22,132 bases of DNA, taken from the NCBI GenBank assembly GCA_022448645.1, contig JAKVBZ010000088.1:1-22132 (forward strand). Reading direction: 5' to 3'. Both the position numbers and the translations under genes were made by a program. The number at the start of each line of letters is the position of its first letter. Within the stretch, counting starts at the first letter, position 1. This DNA comes from Pirellulaceae bacterium (GTDB taxonomy: Bacteria; Planctomycetota; Planctomycetia; Pirellulales; Pirellulaceae). Shown one piece after another: positions 15,570-22,132 of this stretch. A model generated the notes under the pieces. The model searched no databases and had not been told where the DNA came from. It saw only the letters and a list, made by a program, of their open reading frames with translations.

Positions 15570-16408
15570 GACATTGAGGGACCTATACCGATAAGACGCA
15601 AAAGTTCGGTTCGCTGCCGGTAGTCTCCCAGAATGATGTCAGCGCCGGCTCGGATGAGTCGCTCGCGCTTCCAGGCGTCGATTCCGGATCGTTCCTCTTC
15701 ATTACTGGCGACACCAATAGCAAGTCCACCGACGCGTTTGACTTCCTCGATCTCGACAAATCCATCTCCAAAGCCAACGATCTGTTCTCCGTTAAGATTG
15801 GTGTCTCGTATGATGTTGGCGATAACCTTTGCTTTTGAGAAGGTCTTGTAGTCGTCGAGGGCTCCATGGATTCTGGGAGCAAAGTATTCATGGAGCGTTA
15901 GAAGTTTTACTTCCAGTTCAACATATTTTAGGTCGGTGCCTGAAGCGAGGTAAAGTTCAACGCCAGACTCCTGCAGGGTTTGTAGCAATTCCGCAGAACC
16001 TGGGACGGTTGCGTCTTCCGGGGTCATCTTTCCAGATTGGATGGCGTCAATGCGGAGGCTCACCTGTTGCCATAATAAATCGTGGTATTGATGTTTGTAT
16101 TCCAGCGGTTCCCGAGGTTTGCCGCCGCGTTTTTTGATTTCCTCCGTAAGCTGGATCATTTGATAGATCGTCTGACGTCCGTTGAGACGCATGACGAATT
16201 GTTCGACGATGTTATGTAGTTCTTCGGGGGATTCACCCGTGTTAAGTTTTACTAATTCGTCGACCATCATGGGAATCATGGTGTTCTGCCAGTTTCGACG
16301 GATGAGAGAGAGTGTCCCGTCGAAATCGAAAATGGCCACACGAAACGGTCCCCGTGGGAAATCTGGGTTAACGATTTCAAGCAATTGCGTAGCGTCGGAT
16401 GCGGTCAT
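15566..16408 (-). CDS. HAD-superfamily hydrolase, likely phosphatase
   Basis: A 280-residue HAD hydrolase. Motif I is FDFDGTLS (27-34), with Asp28 the nucleophile and Asp30 the acid/base. Motif II is in LYLASGTD (Ser/Thr), motif III Lys is in the DYKTFSKAKVI region, and motif IV is GFGDGFVEIEEV (Asp pair for Mg2+). A long alpha-helical cap (about 40-120) sits between motifs I and II. It is longer than GmhB, so it is not the standard heptose bisphosphate phosphatase. It is the first gene of the minus-strand run and overlaps the PfkB kinase by 4 nt, which suggests a paired kinase/phosphatase on one sugar-phosphate route. The substrate is unknown. Confidence 0.82.
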   Translation of the reverse strand: MTASDATQLLEIVNPDFPRGPFRVAIFDFDGTLSLIRRNWQNTMIPMMVDELVKLNTGESPEELHNIVEQFVMRLNGRQTIYQMIQLTEEIKKRGGKPREPLEYKHQYHDLLWQQVSLRIDAIQSGKMTPEDATVPGSAELLQTLQESGVELYLASGTDLKYVELEVKLLTLHEYFAPRIHGALDDYKTFSKAKVIANIIRDTNLNGEQIVGFGDGFVEIEEVKRVGGLAIGVASNEEERSGIDAWKRERLIRAGADIILGDYRQRTELLRLIGIGPSMS

Positions 16409-16431
16409 CGAAAATCTTGCGAAGGGGTTTC

Positions 16432-16460
16432 TTGAAAAAGGGATGAAGCTACTCTAAAAC
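16432..16460 (+). promoter_or_regulatory. candidate sigma-70 promoter for the dehydrogenase gene
   Basis: TTGAAA (16432-16437, 5 of 6 bases) and TAAAAC (16455-16460, 4 of 6 bases) are spaced by 17 bp in the 134-bp gap between divergent HAD and dehydrogenase genes. The start would be near 16467, giving a leader of about 76 nt. Confidence 0.45.
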
Positions 16461-16542
16461 ATAGACGTGAACATTGGCAGCTACAAGAGGTGGATTCAGG
16501 GTTGTGTTGATTGCAAACCAACGAGAAGAAAAGGATAGTGGA

Positions 16543-17520
16543 ATGAAAGTAGCGGTAACCGACAGTGGCTTTGCTGACCTGCAGGTCGAACGTGATGTGT
16601 TGGCGGGATTGGACGTAGAATTCACTGCAGCGCAGTGCACCACAGAAGAGGAGCTCATTGATCAGCTGTCAGAGATGGACTATCTCATCTCACAATACGC
16701 TCCGATCACGGCACGAGTGATTGACAAGTTTGATCGTTGTCGTGTCATTTCTCGGTATGGAGTGGGAGTGGACAATATCGACCTGGATGCTGCTGCTGCT
16801 GCCGGCATTGCCGTCTGTAATGTACCTGACTATTGCATCGATGAAGTGGCGGATCATGCGTTGGCACTGTTGCTAGATTTGACGCGTAGGATTTTTCCAG
16901 CTGCGTTGGATGTGCGTGCTGGTGGGTGGAAATTTCCAGCGGCAGACGTTAGCGAGGTCAAGGTTCTTAAGGAACTTACGGTCGGTTTGTTCGGATGTGG
17001 TCGTATCGGAAATGCGGTTGCGAAGCGGTTGCTGGCATTTGGTTGTCGCGTGCTAGTCTACGATCCGTATGCGGACGACGATCAACTGAATTCGTCTGGA
17101 GTTCAAGCGACCGGCCTGGAGGAGCTTTTGGCCGAAAGTGATGTGGTTTCTTTGCACTGTCCTAGCAACGCGGAAACTCGAGGGATTGTCAACGCCGAGA
17201 TGTTTGGCAAGATGAAACCAGGCTCTCTGCTGGTGAATGTGTCACGAGGTGACATTGTGGTGACAGAGGACCTTATCCAAGTAATCCAATCAGGGCATCT
17301 CGCAGGAGCCGGGTTAGATGTTACTTCGCCCGAACCACTACCAGCCGGACATCCTTTGGCCGCACTGGAGAATGTGGTCATCACTCCCCATTTTGCGGCT
17401 GCTAGTAAGAAGGCGATCTTTGAGTTGCGCCGCCGAACAGCGGGTGCCATTGCGGCGGCGATTCGAGGCGAAAAATTAGCAAATATTGTCAACGGAGTTG
17501 ATGGGCCACGCCAGCTGTAA
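16543..17520 (+). CDS. D-isomer-specific 2-hydroxyacid dehydrogenase (SerA/CtBP-like)
   Basis: A 325-residue NAD-dependent dehydrogenase. The nucleotide-binding loop is GCGRIG (151-156) with Asp174 after the second strand (VYDPYA), indicating NAD preference. The catalytic triad is Arg235 (NVSRGDIV), Glu264 (TSPEPLP) and His283 (TPHFAAAS). The N-terminal half has YGVGVDNIDLDAAAAAGI, the substrate-binding segment typical of phosphoglycerate dehydrogenases. There is no C-terminal ACT domain, so it matches the short C-terminal-binding-protein-like group rather than full-length SerA. The start at 16543 is set by AAAAGGA, 7 nt upstream; the longer frame from 16474 would run across that site. A role in serine synthesis or another 2-hydroxyacid step is possible; the substrate is undetermined. 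Confidence 0.9.
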   Translation: MKVAVTDSGFADLQVERDVLAGLDVEFTAAQCTTEEELIDQLSEMDYLISQYAPITARVIDKFDRCRVISRYGVGVDNIDLDAAAAAGIAVCNVPDYCIDEVADHALALLLDLTRRIFPAALDVRAGGWKFPAADVSEVKVLKELTVGLFGCGRIGNAVAKRLLAFGCRVLVYDPYADDDQLNSSGVQATGLEELLAESDVVSLHCPSNAETRGIVNAEMFGKMKPGSLLVNVSRGDIVVTEDLIQVIQSGHLAGAGLDVTSPEPLPAGHPLAALENVVITPHFAAASKKAIFELRRRTAGAIAAAIRGEKLANIVNGVDGPRQL

Positions 17521-17623
17521 AGATTGTAGCCGTACTCCGACCGGCATATTTACGCCTTCCTTATTTGCTCTGATTCATTCGTTCTCCCTTATATGATCGG
17601 GCGATGCGTAGATCGTGACGGGA

Positions 17624-17632
17624 TGCTATAAT
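17624..17632 (+). promoter_or_regulatory. extended -10 promoter element upstream of the DUF447/beta-RFAP synthase operon
   Basis: TGCTATAAT (17624-17632) is a full-consensus extended -10 (TGnTATAAT). No good -35 is seen at 16-18 bp, which is normal for the extended type. The predicted start is near 17639, giving a leader of about 84 nt before the ATG at 17723. The rest of the 202-bp gap shows no gene. Confidence 0.5.
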
Positions 17633-17722
17633 TTGTGGCCAGTGTGAGGCGTGTTTCGTATGCGCAGTGAATCCTGTGTTGCCTCGTGATTCGACATGAC
17701 CAGCAGGGAATAGTCGCCCTCC

Positions 17723-18298
17723 ATGATTATCGAAGGGCTCATGACAACGGTTTGCGACGACGGTGCCGTGAACCTTTCACCTATGGGGCCGCTCGTCGAT
17801 CCCTCTTTAACGCGGTTTCATCTGCGTCCTTATCAGAGTTCGCGTACGTTTAAAAACCTTGTGTCACGAGGAGAAGCGGTATTTCACGTCACAGACGACG
17901 TCGATCTGATTGCGCGTGCTGCGGTTGGCCAAGTGGAGCCATTTCCAGAAGTAAAAGGAGCAGTCGAGGTCGATGGTTGGGTCGTTCAGAGGGCTTGTCG
18001 TTGGTATGAGCTGCGTGTAGTAACTTTGGACGACTCTCGTGATCGAGCTGAGATCCAGTGCGAGTTGGTGGCTCAAGGGCGGTTGCGAGATTTCTTTGGT
18101 TTCAATCGAGCTAAGCATGCCGTACTCGAGGCAGCCATCCTGGCTACACGTGTCGGATTTCTTCCTGTCGAGACGATACTAGCCGACATGCAACGTTTAG
18201 AATCGTCGGTGTCCAAAACAGCAGGTGACCAGGAACAAGCGGCTTTTGAATTCCTGGATCGCTACATTCGCGAGGCCTTGATGAAAGGTTCTGGTTGA
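17723..18298 (+). CDS. DUF447 domain-containing protein
   Basis: A 191-residue protein opening with MIIEGLMTTVCDDGAVNLSP, the typical start of DUF447 proteins, followed by MGPLVDP. Family members are mainly from methanogenic archaea and H4MPT-containing bacteria and are predicted to have a flavin-binding split-barrel-like fold; the function is not established. The middle part (Arg-Thr-Phe-Lys-Asn, then GEAVFHVTDD) continues the barrel, and the C-terminal half is helical. No SD is seen, but the start fits the family. The TGA overlaps the next ATG by one base, so the protein is coupled to beta-RFAP synthase and probably works in H4MPT biosynthesis or use. That link is inferred from context. Confidence 0.8.
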   Translation: MIIEGLMTTVCDDGAVNLSPMGPLVDPSLTRFHLRPYQSSRTFKNLVSRGEAVFHVTDDVDLIARAAVGQVEPFPEVKGAVEVDGWVVQRACRWYELRVVTLDDSRDRAEIQCELVAQGRLRDFFGFNRAKHAVLEAAILATRVGFLPVETILADMQRLESSVSKTAGDQEQAAFEFLDRYIREALMKGSG

Positions 18299-19278
18299 TG
18301 GCGGACGTAACGAGTGTTCAGGTGACGGCACCGAGCCGGCTGCATTTTGGCTTGTCGTCATTCGGACATGCTGCGGTACCGCAGTACGGCGGTGTTGGCT
18401 TGATGTTGCAAGAACCTCAAGTACGCCTGCGCATTACCGAATCGTCGGGTACTGAATGGGAGTTTTATGGTCCGGGAGCGGCTCGTGCGGAATTGTTTGC
18501 AAAGCGTTGGGTTGTGTCTTCCGGAAATGTGGTCCGTCGCGGATGTCGGATTGTGGTGCAGCAATTGCCACCATCGCATGCGGGGCTGGGCAGTGGAACA
18601 CAATTGGCTCTTTCAGTGGCTGCGGGACTGAACCACTTCTTTTGTTGTGAGCAACCGTCTCCCTGTGATTTGGCACGCAGTGTAGGGCGTGCGGATCGTT
18701 CCACAGTAGGTACCTTTGGTTTTGTGCATGGAGGCTTGATTTGGGAAACTGGTAAAGACGAATCACACAAGGATGCTCGGTTGAACGGTCGCTGGTCCCT
18801 CCTCGAGGATTGGCGGGTGGTGTTGATTCGTGCTGTCCATCGGCCCGGTATTTCTGGCGACGCTGAACGTCAGGCGTTTCGGCAATTGCCTCCCGTTCCA
18901 CCAGAAGTCACCCGCGCACTTCTGTCAGAGGTCTCTACTCGTATGGTCCCTGCGGTCGAAGTAGGTGATTTTGATAAGTTCAGTGAAAGCGTGTACGCCT
19001 ATGGGAAACAGGCCGGAGAATGTTTTGCGACGATTCAAGGTGGGCCGTATGCCGGAGAAAATTTGGCCTGTGTTATTGAAACACTTCGTGATTGGGGGAT
19101 TCGAGGGGTTGGACAAAGTTCCTGGGGGCCTACAGTCTTTGCGCTGGTTCCAAATTCACAATCGGTAGGCACACTGATGAAAAGGGTCCGTACAGATTTG
19201 GATGACTGCGTGGAAGAAGTGATGGTGTCGCAGGTCAATAATGTAGGAGCCAGTGTCGACGTGGAGTGTTTAACCTAA
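18298..19278 (+). CDS. mptG: beta-ribofuranosylaminobenzene 5'-phosphate synthase (beta-RFAP synthase)
   Basis: This 326-residue GHMP-superfamily protein should catalyse the first committed step of tetrahydromethanopterin synthesis: p-hydroxybenzoate or p-aminobenzoate plus PRPP giving beta-RFAP-type product, CO2 and pyrophosphate. Family marks are APSRLHFGL near the N-terminus (11-19) and the GHMP glycine-rich loop PPSHAGLGSGTQLAL (91-105). Further on are RSTVGTFGFVHGGLIWETG and a C-terminal GQSSWGPTVFALV, which also match beta-RFAP synthases. The start is the ATG at 18298, inside the TGATG junction with the DUF447 gene; a TTG one codon earlier is less likely. Its presence suggests the cell uses H4MPT for C1 transfer or formaldehyde oxidation, as reported for other planctomycetes. 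Confidence 0.88.
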   Translation: MADVTSVQVTAPSRLHFGLSSFGHAAVPQYGGVGLMLQEPQVRLRITESSGTEWEFYGPGAARAELFAKRWVVSSGNVVRRGCRIVVQQLPPSHAGLGSGTQLALSVAAGLNHFFCCEQPSPCDLARSVGRADRSTVGTFGFVHGGLIWETGKDESHKDARLNGRWSLLEDWRVVLIRAVHRPGISGDAERQAFRQLPPVPPEVTRALLSEVSTRMVPAVEVGDFDKFSESVYAYGKQAGECFATIQGGPYAGENLACVIETLRDWGIRGVGQSSWGPTVFALVPNSQSVGTLMKRVRTDLDDCVEEVMVSQVNNVGASVDVECLT

Positions 19279-19432
19279 TGTGTCCTGATGGAAAAGTCGT
19301 ATGTCATGAAATGAAGGAATCAACACCATGACGATTTCCTGGTTGTACTCTTGGCGGTAGAATGTGTCGGTGACGCCACTCGTAAGTGTAAGGGTGGGAG
19401 TTTTTTCGGGCGAAAGAAGTAAGGACCAGCAC

Positions 19433-19436
19433 GGAG
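19433..19436 (+). promoter_or_regulatory. Shine-Dalgarno site setting the pdxJ start
   Basis: GGAG sits 7 nt before the ATG at 19444, the expected spacing. The 165-bp gap upstream also holds the inverted repeat GTCATG...CATGAC around 19310-19332, whose role is unknown. Confidence 0.55.
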
Positions 19437-19443
19437 ACCTGAA

Positions 19444-20160
19444 ATGGTTGAACTGGGAGTCAATGTGGATCATGTGGCGACGGTGCGGCAGGCTCGGGGA
19501 ACTTATGAGCCCGATCCGGTATGGGCGGCTGTTCTGGCTGAGCTGGGCGGGGCGGACGGAATTACTATCCATTTACGTGAGGACAGGCGGCACATTCAGG
19601 AGCGTGACGTTCGCATGCTGCGTGAATCGGTGGCAGTGAAACTCAATCTGGAGTTGGCGTGTGAGGATGAGGTGCTCCGGCTGGCGACGGAAATAAGGCC
19701 TCATCAAGCGACTCTTGTGCCGGAACGTCGTGAAGAGGTAACCACGGAAGGTGGTTTGGACGTTTTGGGGCAAACTGATCGAGTTGTCAGTGCGGTCGGC
19801 ATGTTGCGGGAAGCTGGTATTTCGGTGAGCCTTTTCTTGGATCCGGATCCAAGACAATTAGAAGCGGCGTTCGAGTTAGCGATTGATGCCATCGAGTTGC
19901 ACACGGGGCAATACGCGTTGGTGTCGGGCGAACAGCGAAATCAGCAACTTACTGTGTTGGCGAATGCCGGACAACAGATACGCGAAGAAGGTGTTGCTCT
20001 TCATGCCGGCCATGGATTGACTTACACCAACGTCCAGCCCGTCGCCTCGATCGAAGGTATGCACGAGTTGAATATTGGGCACAGCATTGTTTCACGGGCT
20101 TTGTTTATTGGGATGGAACGAGCTGTGCGGGAAATGAAACAATTGGTGACGTTCCGATGA
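19444..20160 (+). CDS. pdxJ: pyridoxine 5'-phosphate synthase
   Basis: A 238-residue TIM-barrel enzyme that condenses 1-deoxyxylulose 5-phosphate with 3-amino-2-oxopropyl phosphate to form pyridoxine 5'-phosphate. Signature segments are [16 protein letters not shown] (4-19), [14 protein letters not shown] (43-56), [27 protein letters not shown] and [14 protein letters not shown]. The length equals the normal family length (about 240), and all catalytic segments look intact. It lies 165 bp after beta-RFAP synthase and overlaps the next gene by 4 nt (ATGA). The presence of pdxJ points to the DXP-dependent vitamin B6 route. Confidence 0.97.
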   Translation: MVELGVNVDHVATVRQARGTYEPDPVWAAVLAELGGADGITIHLREDRRHIQERDVRMLRESVAVKLNLELACEDEVLRLATEIRPHQATLVPERREEVTTEGGLDVLGQTDRVVSAVGMLREAGISVSLFLDPDPRQLEAAFELAIDAIELHTGQYALVSGEQRNQQLTVLANAGQQIREEGVALHAGHGLTYTNVQPVASIEGMHELNIGHSIVSRALFIGMERAVREMKQLVTFR

Positions 20161-20507
20161 GTCGCTCAGATTGGGCCTGTCCACAATGCGAACAATGGTG
20201 CCCTCAGAATTTTCGCGTGTGTTGGAATTGTGGTAGCTCACGCGAGGGGCGTGCCGTCGCGGATTTTCGTAAGGAAGATGAACTTTCTGAGCAGGACGGA
20301 TGTGAAAGTTTAGACACTCCAACACAGACGAGTGTGAAAGATATGTTTGCCGTATTGATTGCGGCCACGGTGATGTTGGCGGGCGCCGCTTTGTACAGTC
20401 CGTATGTTGGAGTTATCTTCTGTGTTTCTGTTCTGGTAATCTTACCCAATTCGAAAAGAATCGCGGGTGCAATTCGTCAGCATTTTTCGGAAGATTACGA
20501 AAGGTGA
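20157..20507 (+). CDS. small zinc-ribbon membrane protein, unknown function
   Basis: This 116-residue protein starts with a four-cysteine zinc ribbon: WACPQC (C8, C11) and VCWNCG (C22, C25), with W6 and N18 placed as in RanBP2-type fingers. An acidic linker (about 36-60) follows, then two adjacent hydrophobic segments (about 63-79 and 82-97) that likely form a membrane hairpin, then a basic/polar tail. The finger and tail would both be on one side, probably the cytoplasm. It overlaps pdxJ by 4 nt, so it is translated with it. Small proteins of this design are common in planctomycetes, but I know no function. It may bind RNA or protein partners at the membrane (inference). Confidence 0.7.
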   Translation: MSRSDWACPQCEQWCPQNFRVCWNCGSSREGRAVADFRKEDELSEQDGCESLDTPTQTSVKDMFAVLIAATVMLAGAALYSPYVGVIFCVSVLVILPNSKRIAGAIRQHFSEDYER

Positions 20508-20540
20508 CGTTTTTGGCATGTGGGGATCGGGGTGCCCCCC

Positions 20541-20570
20541 TTGGACGATAAGCTTGTCGTTGCGTATGAT
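20541..20570 (+). promoter_or_regulatory. candidate promoter for dapA
   Basis: TTGGAC (20541-20546) and TATGAT (20565-20570, 5 of 6 bases) are spaced by 18 bp in the 122-bp gap. The -35 is weak. A GGGG/CCCC-rich patch just upstream (20522-20540) could form a hairpin that ends the pdxJ transcript, but it lacks a U-tract. Confidence 0.35.
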
Positions 20571-20629
20571 GACTTGGTGTCCGTTGGGGATTCTGGTCTT
20601 TTTTACTTCAGATGTTTGAGGGCGATGGC

Positions 20630-21517
20630 ATGTCGCGCAAGGGTTCTAAGTTCGCAGGGTTGTCAGTTGCTATGGTGACACCTTTCCGCGATGGCAAGAT
20701 TGATTCACAGGCGCTTCGCGAACAGGTCGAGTTTCAAGTGAAGGCAGGCACGACCTGTCTTTGCCCGGTGGGCACAACAGGAGAATCTCCCACGTTAAGC
20801 CACGAGGAACACGAACGCGTGATTTCGGAAGTGGTTCAGGCGGCACAGGGACGTATTCTTGTCATGGCAGGTACTGGGTCTAACAGTACGTCTGAAGCTT
20901 TGCGTTTGACGAGTTGGGCAGCTAGGGAAGGATCCGATGCGGCACTGATGGTGGCGCCGTACTACAACAAACCGACACAAGAAGGGTTTTACGAGCATTT
21001 CAAAGCAATTGCGGAGCAGGTCGACTTGCCAATTTGTGTGTACAACATTCCAGGACGCACGGCTAAGAACATCGAACCGGAAACGATTTGTCGACTTGCC
21101 GAGTTGGAAAAAATTACCATGGTCAAGGAGGCGACAGGCCAGATGGATCAGGCCTCCCACATTTTGGCATCGACGGATCTTACCGTTTTGAGCGGGGACG
21201 ACAGCTTGACCTTGCCCTTCATGTCTCTAGGAGCTGAAGGCGTGATTTCGGTGGTAGGTAACATCCTTCCTCGAGAAATGATCGATCTGGTGAAGGCTTT
21301 TCAGCAAGGTGACACAAAGTTGGCCACGGAACTGCATCACAAGCTGTTTCCACTTTGTCGTGATATGCTTGGGCTTTCCACGAATCCCATTCCGATTAAA
21401 TCTGCGATGAAAATGTTGCAGCGAGACTCTGGAGAACTGCGTTTGCCCATGACGGCATTGGACGCGTCCGAGGAAGCAACGTTGCGGCAGACACTTACTG
21501 GATTCGGTTTACTCTGA
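20630..21517 (+). CDS. dapA: 4-hydroxy-tetrahydrodipicolinate synthase
   Basis: A 295-residue class I aldolase that condenses pyruvate with aspartate semialdehyde in lysine and diaminopimelate synthesis. Visible landmarks are VTPF (16-19), PVGTTGE (46-52) with the catalytic Thr pair, PYYNKP (110-115), VYNIPGRT (137-144) with Tyr138 and Arg143, and the Schiff-base Lys166 in MVKEA. Later, LSGDD and [11 protein letters not shown] also match. Length is normal. The start is fixed by GAGGG (20618-20622), 7 nt before the ATG; a Met at 20612 would place this SD inside the gene. Some members of the fold act on other sugars or sialic acid, but the full set of DapA residues favours the lysine pathway. 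Confidence 0.93.
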   Translation: MSRKGSKFAGLSVAMVTPFRDGKIDSQALREQVEFQVKAGTTCLCPVGTTGESPTLSHEEHERVISEVVQAAQGRILVMAGTGSNSTSEALRLTSWAAREGSDAALMVAPYYNKPTQEGFYEHFKAIAEQVDLPICVYNIPGRTAKNIEPETICRLAELEKITMVKEATGQMDQASHILASTDLTVLSGDDSLTLPFMSLGAEGVISVVGNILPREMIDLVKAFQQGDTKLATELHHKLFPLCRDMLGLSTNPIPIKSAMKMLQRDSGELRLPMTALDASEEATLRQTLTGFGLL

Positions 21518-21597
21518 TTCCGTCGAACATCTTTTACGTGCCATGGTACCGTCTACTGTGTATTGCCTCGAGAAAACACGTAGATAAGTCCTAGCCG

Positions 21598-21624
21598 CTT
21601 CACCTCCTTCGCTCTTCACCTCCT
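21598..21624. repeat. tandem 11-bp repeat CTTCACCTCCT
   Basis: CTTCACCTCCT occurs at 21598-21608 and again at 21614-21624 (16-bp period). It lies in the 125-bp gap between dapA and the isomerase gene, ending 18 bp before the isomerase ATG. The core CACCTCCT equals the anti-SD tail of 16S rRNA. A regulatory role is possible but unproven. Confidence 0.55.
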
Positions 21625-21642
21625 ACCCGTATCTGTCAACCT

Positions 21643-22132
21643 ATGAACGACAAGCAACTAGCTAAGATTCAATCCGCTTTGGACACGTTTGAGATCGAAA
21701 CGCCTTCGTGGGGTTTCGCAGACACGGGAACGCGGTTCGGGAAGTTTTTTCAGGCAGGTGCCGCTATTGATATTGCGGATAAGTTGGCGGATGCTGGTCA
21801 AGTACACCGTGTCACGGGTTGTTGCCCATTGGTCGCGCTGCATATTCTCTGGGATTTTGATGACCAAGGTTCTCCTCAACAGGTTGCCGATCTGGCAGCG
21901 GAACAGGGAATACGTATTGGTTCGATGAATCCGAATGTGTTTCAGGATCAGGAGTACAAACTCGGGTCATTTGGCAATCCAGATGCGGGAATCCGTGCAC
22001 AGGCGTTACAGCACTGTATCGATAGTGTGAAACTGGGCCAGCAGTTGGATAGCCAGTACGTGACGCTTTGGTTTGCGGACGGAACCAACTATCCAGGTCA
22101 AGATTGCATTCGAAGTCGTAAACGGCGGTTTG
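21643..22132 (+). CDS. rhaI: L-rhamnose isomerase, RhaI type (3' truncated by window edge)
   Basis: The first 163 codons of a TIM-barrel sugar isomerase; the frame is still open at the window end. The N-terminal ETPSWGFADTGTRFGKF (about 19-35) is characteristic of the RhaI group (Pseudomonas stutzeri-type L-rhamnose isomerase). ADAGQVHRVTGCCPLVALHILWDF and VTLWFADGTNYPGQ also match, and the latter holds an active-site strand. Members interconvert L-rhamnose and L-rhamnulose, and several also act on other aldoses, so the substrate call is likely but not certain. No SD is seen before the ATG at 21643. The neighbours so far give no rhamnose pathway context; downstream genes lie outside the window. 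Confidence 0.82.
   Translation, partial: MNDKQLAKIQSALDTFEIETPSWGFADTGTRFGKFFQAGAAIDIADKLADAGQVHRVTGCCPLVALHILWDFDDQGSPQQVADLAAEQGIRIGSMNPNVFQDQEYKLGSFGNPDAGIRAQALQHCIDSVKLGQQLDSQYVTLWFADGTNYPGQDCIRSRKRRF

Noticed and set aside
19310..19363. GTCATG/CATGAC inverted repeat and TAGAAT (19358) as a pdxJ promoter or riboswitch
   Set aside because: The arms are only 6 bp, no acceptable -35 lies at 16-18 bp from TAGAAT, and no known riboswitch pattern is visible.

Overview
The window looks like chromosomal DNA of a planctomycete (Planctomycetota, probably Pirellulales-like). The grounds are indirect and combined: a Hanks-type kinase, a sulfotransferase, an ECF sigma factor with low-complexity secreted partners, bacterial tetrahydromethanopterin (H4MPT) biosynthesis genes, few Shine-Dalgarno (SD) sequences, and moderate GC. 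No rRNA, tRNA, CRISPR array or insertion sequence was seen. Gene density is high and there is no clear sign of recent transfer.

Left part (1-11307). The 3' end of a sulfotransferase gene converges on a Ser/Thr kinase gene. Divergent from the kinase is a long plus-strand run: a complete ribose-type sugar ABC importer (lipoprotein binding protein, permease, double ATPase), then an RND/MMPL exporter, then a condensation-fold acyltransferase 9 bp downstream. Spacings are short throughout, so 1845-9553 may be one transcript. After a 356-bp gap comes an MFS transporter. The exporter/acyltransferase pair has the layout of mycobacterial MmpL/PapA lipid assembly loci.

Middle part (11551-16408, minus strand). 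Reading 5' to 3' there is a HAD phosphatase, a PfkB sugar kinase related to the RfaE/HldE heptose kinase domain (4-nt overlap), an ECF sigma factor, a single-pass membrane protein likely to be its anti-sigma factor, a secreted coiled-coil protein, and a secreted Arg/His-rich protein with an acidic tail. The last four look like a cell-envelope sensing cassette with no obvious named equivalent. It is the most likely place for an undescribed system here.

Right part (16543-22132, plus strand). A D-2-hydroxyacid dehydrogenase is followed by an operon with a strong extended -10 promoter: a DUF447 protein, beta-RFAP synthase (H4MPT biosynthesis), pdxJ, and a small zinc-ribbon membrane protein. Then come dapA and the 5' part of an L-rhamnose isomerase gene that runs off the window.

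All assignments come from reading motifs by eye. No database search was run. Start sites were moved from the longest possible start where an SD, an overlap or the protein family argued for it; each case is stated.
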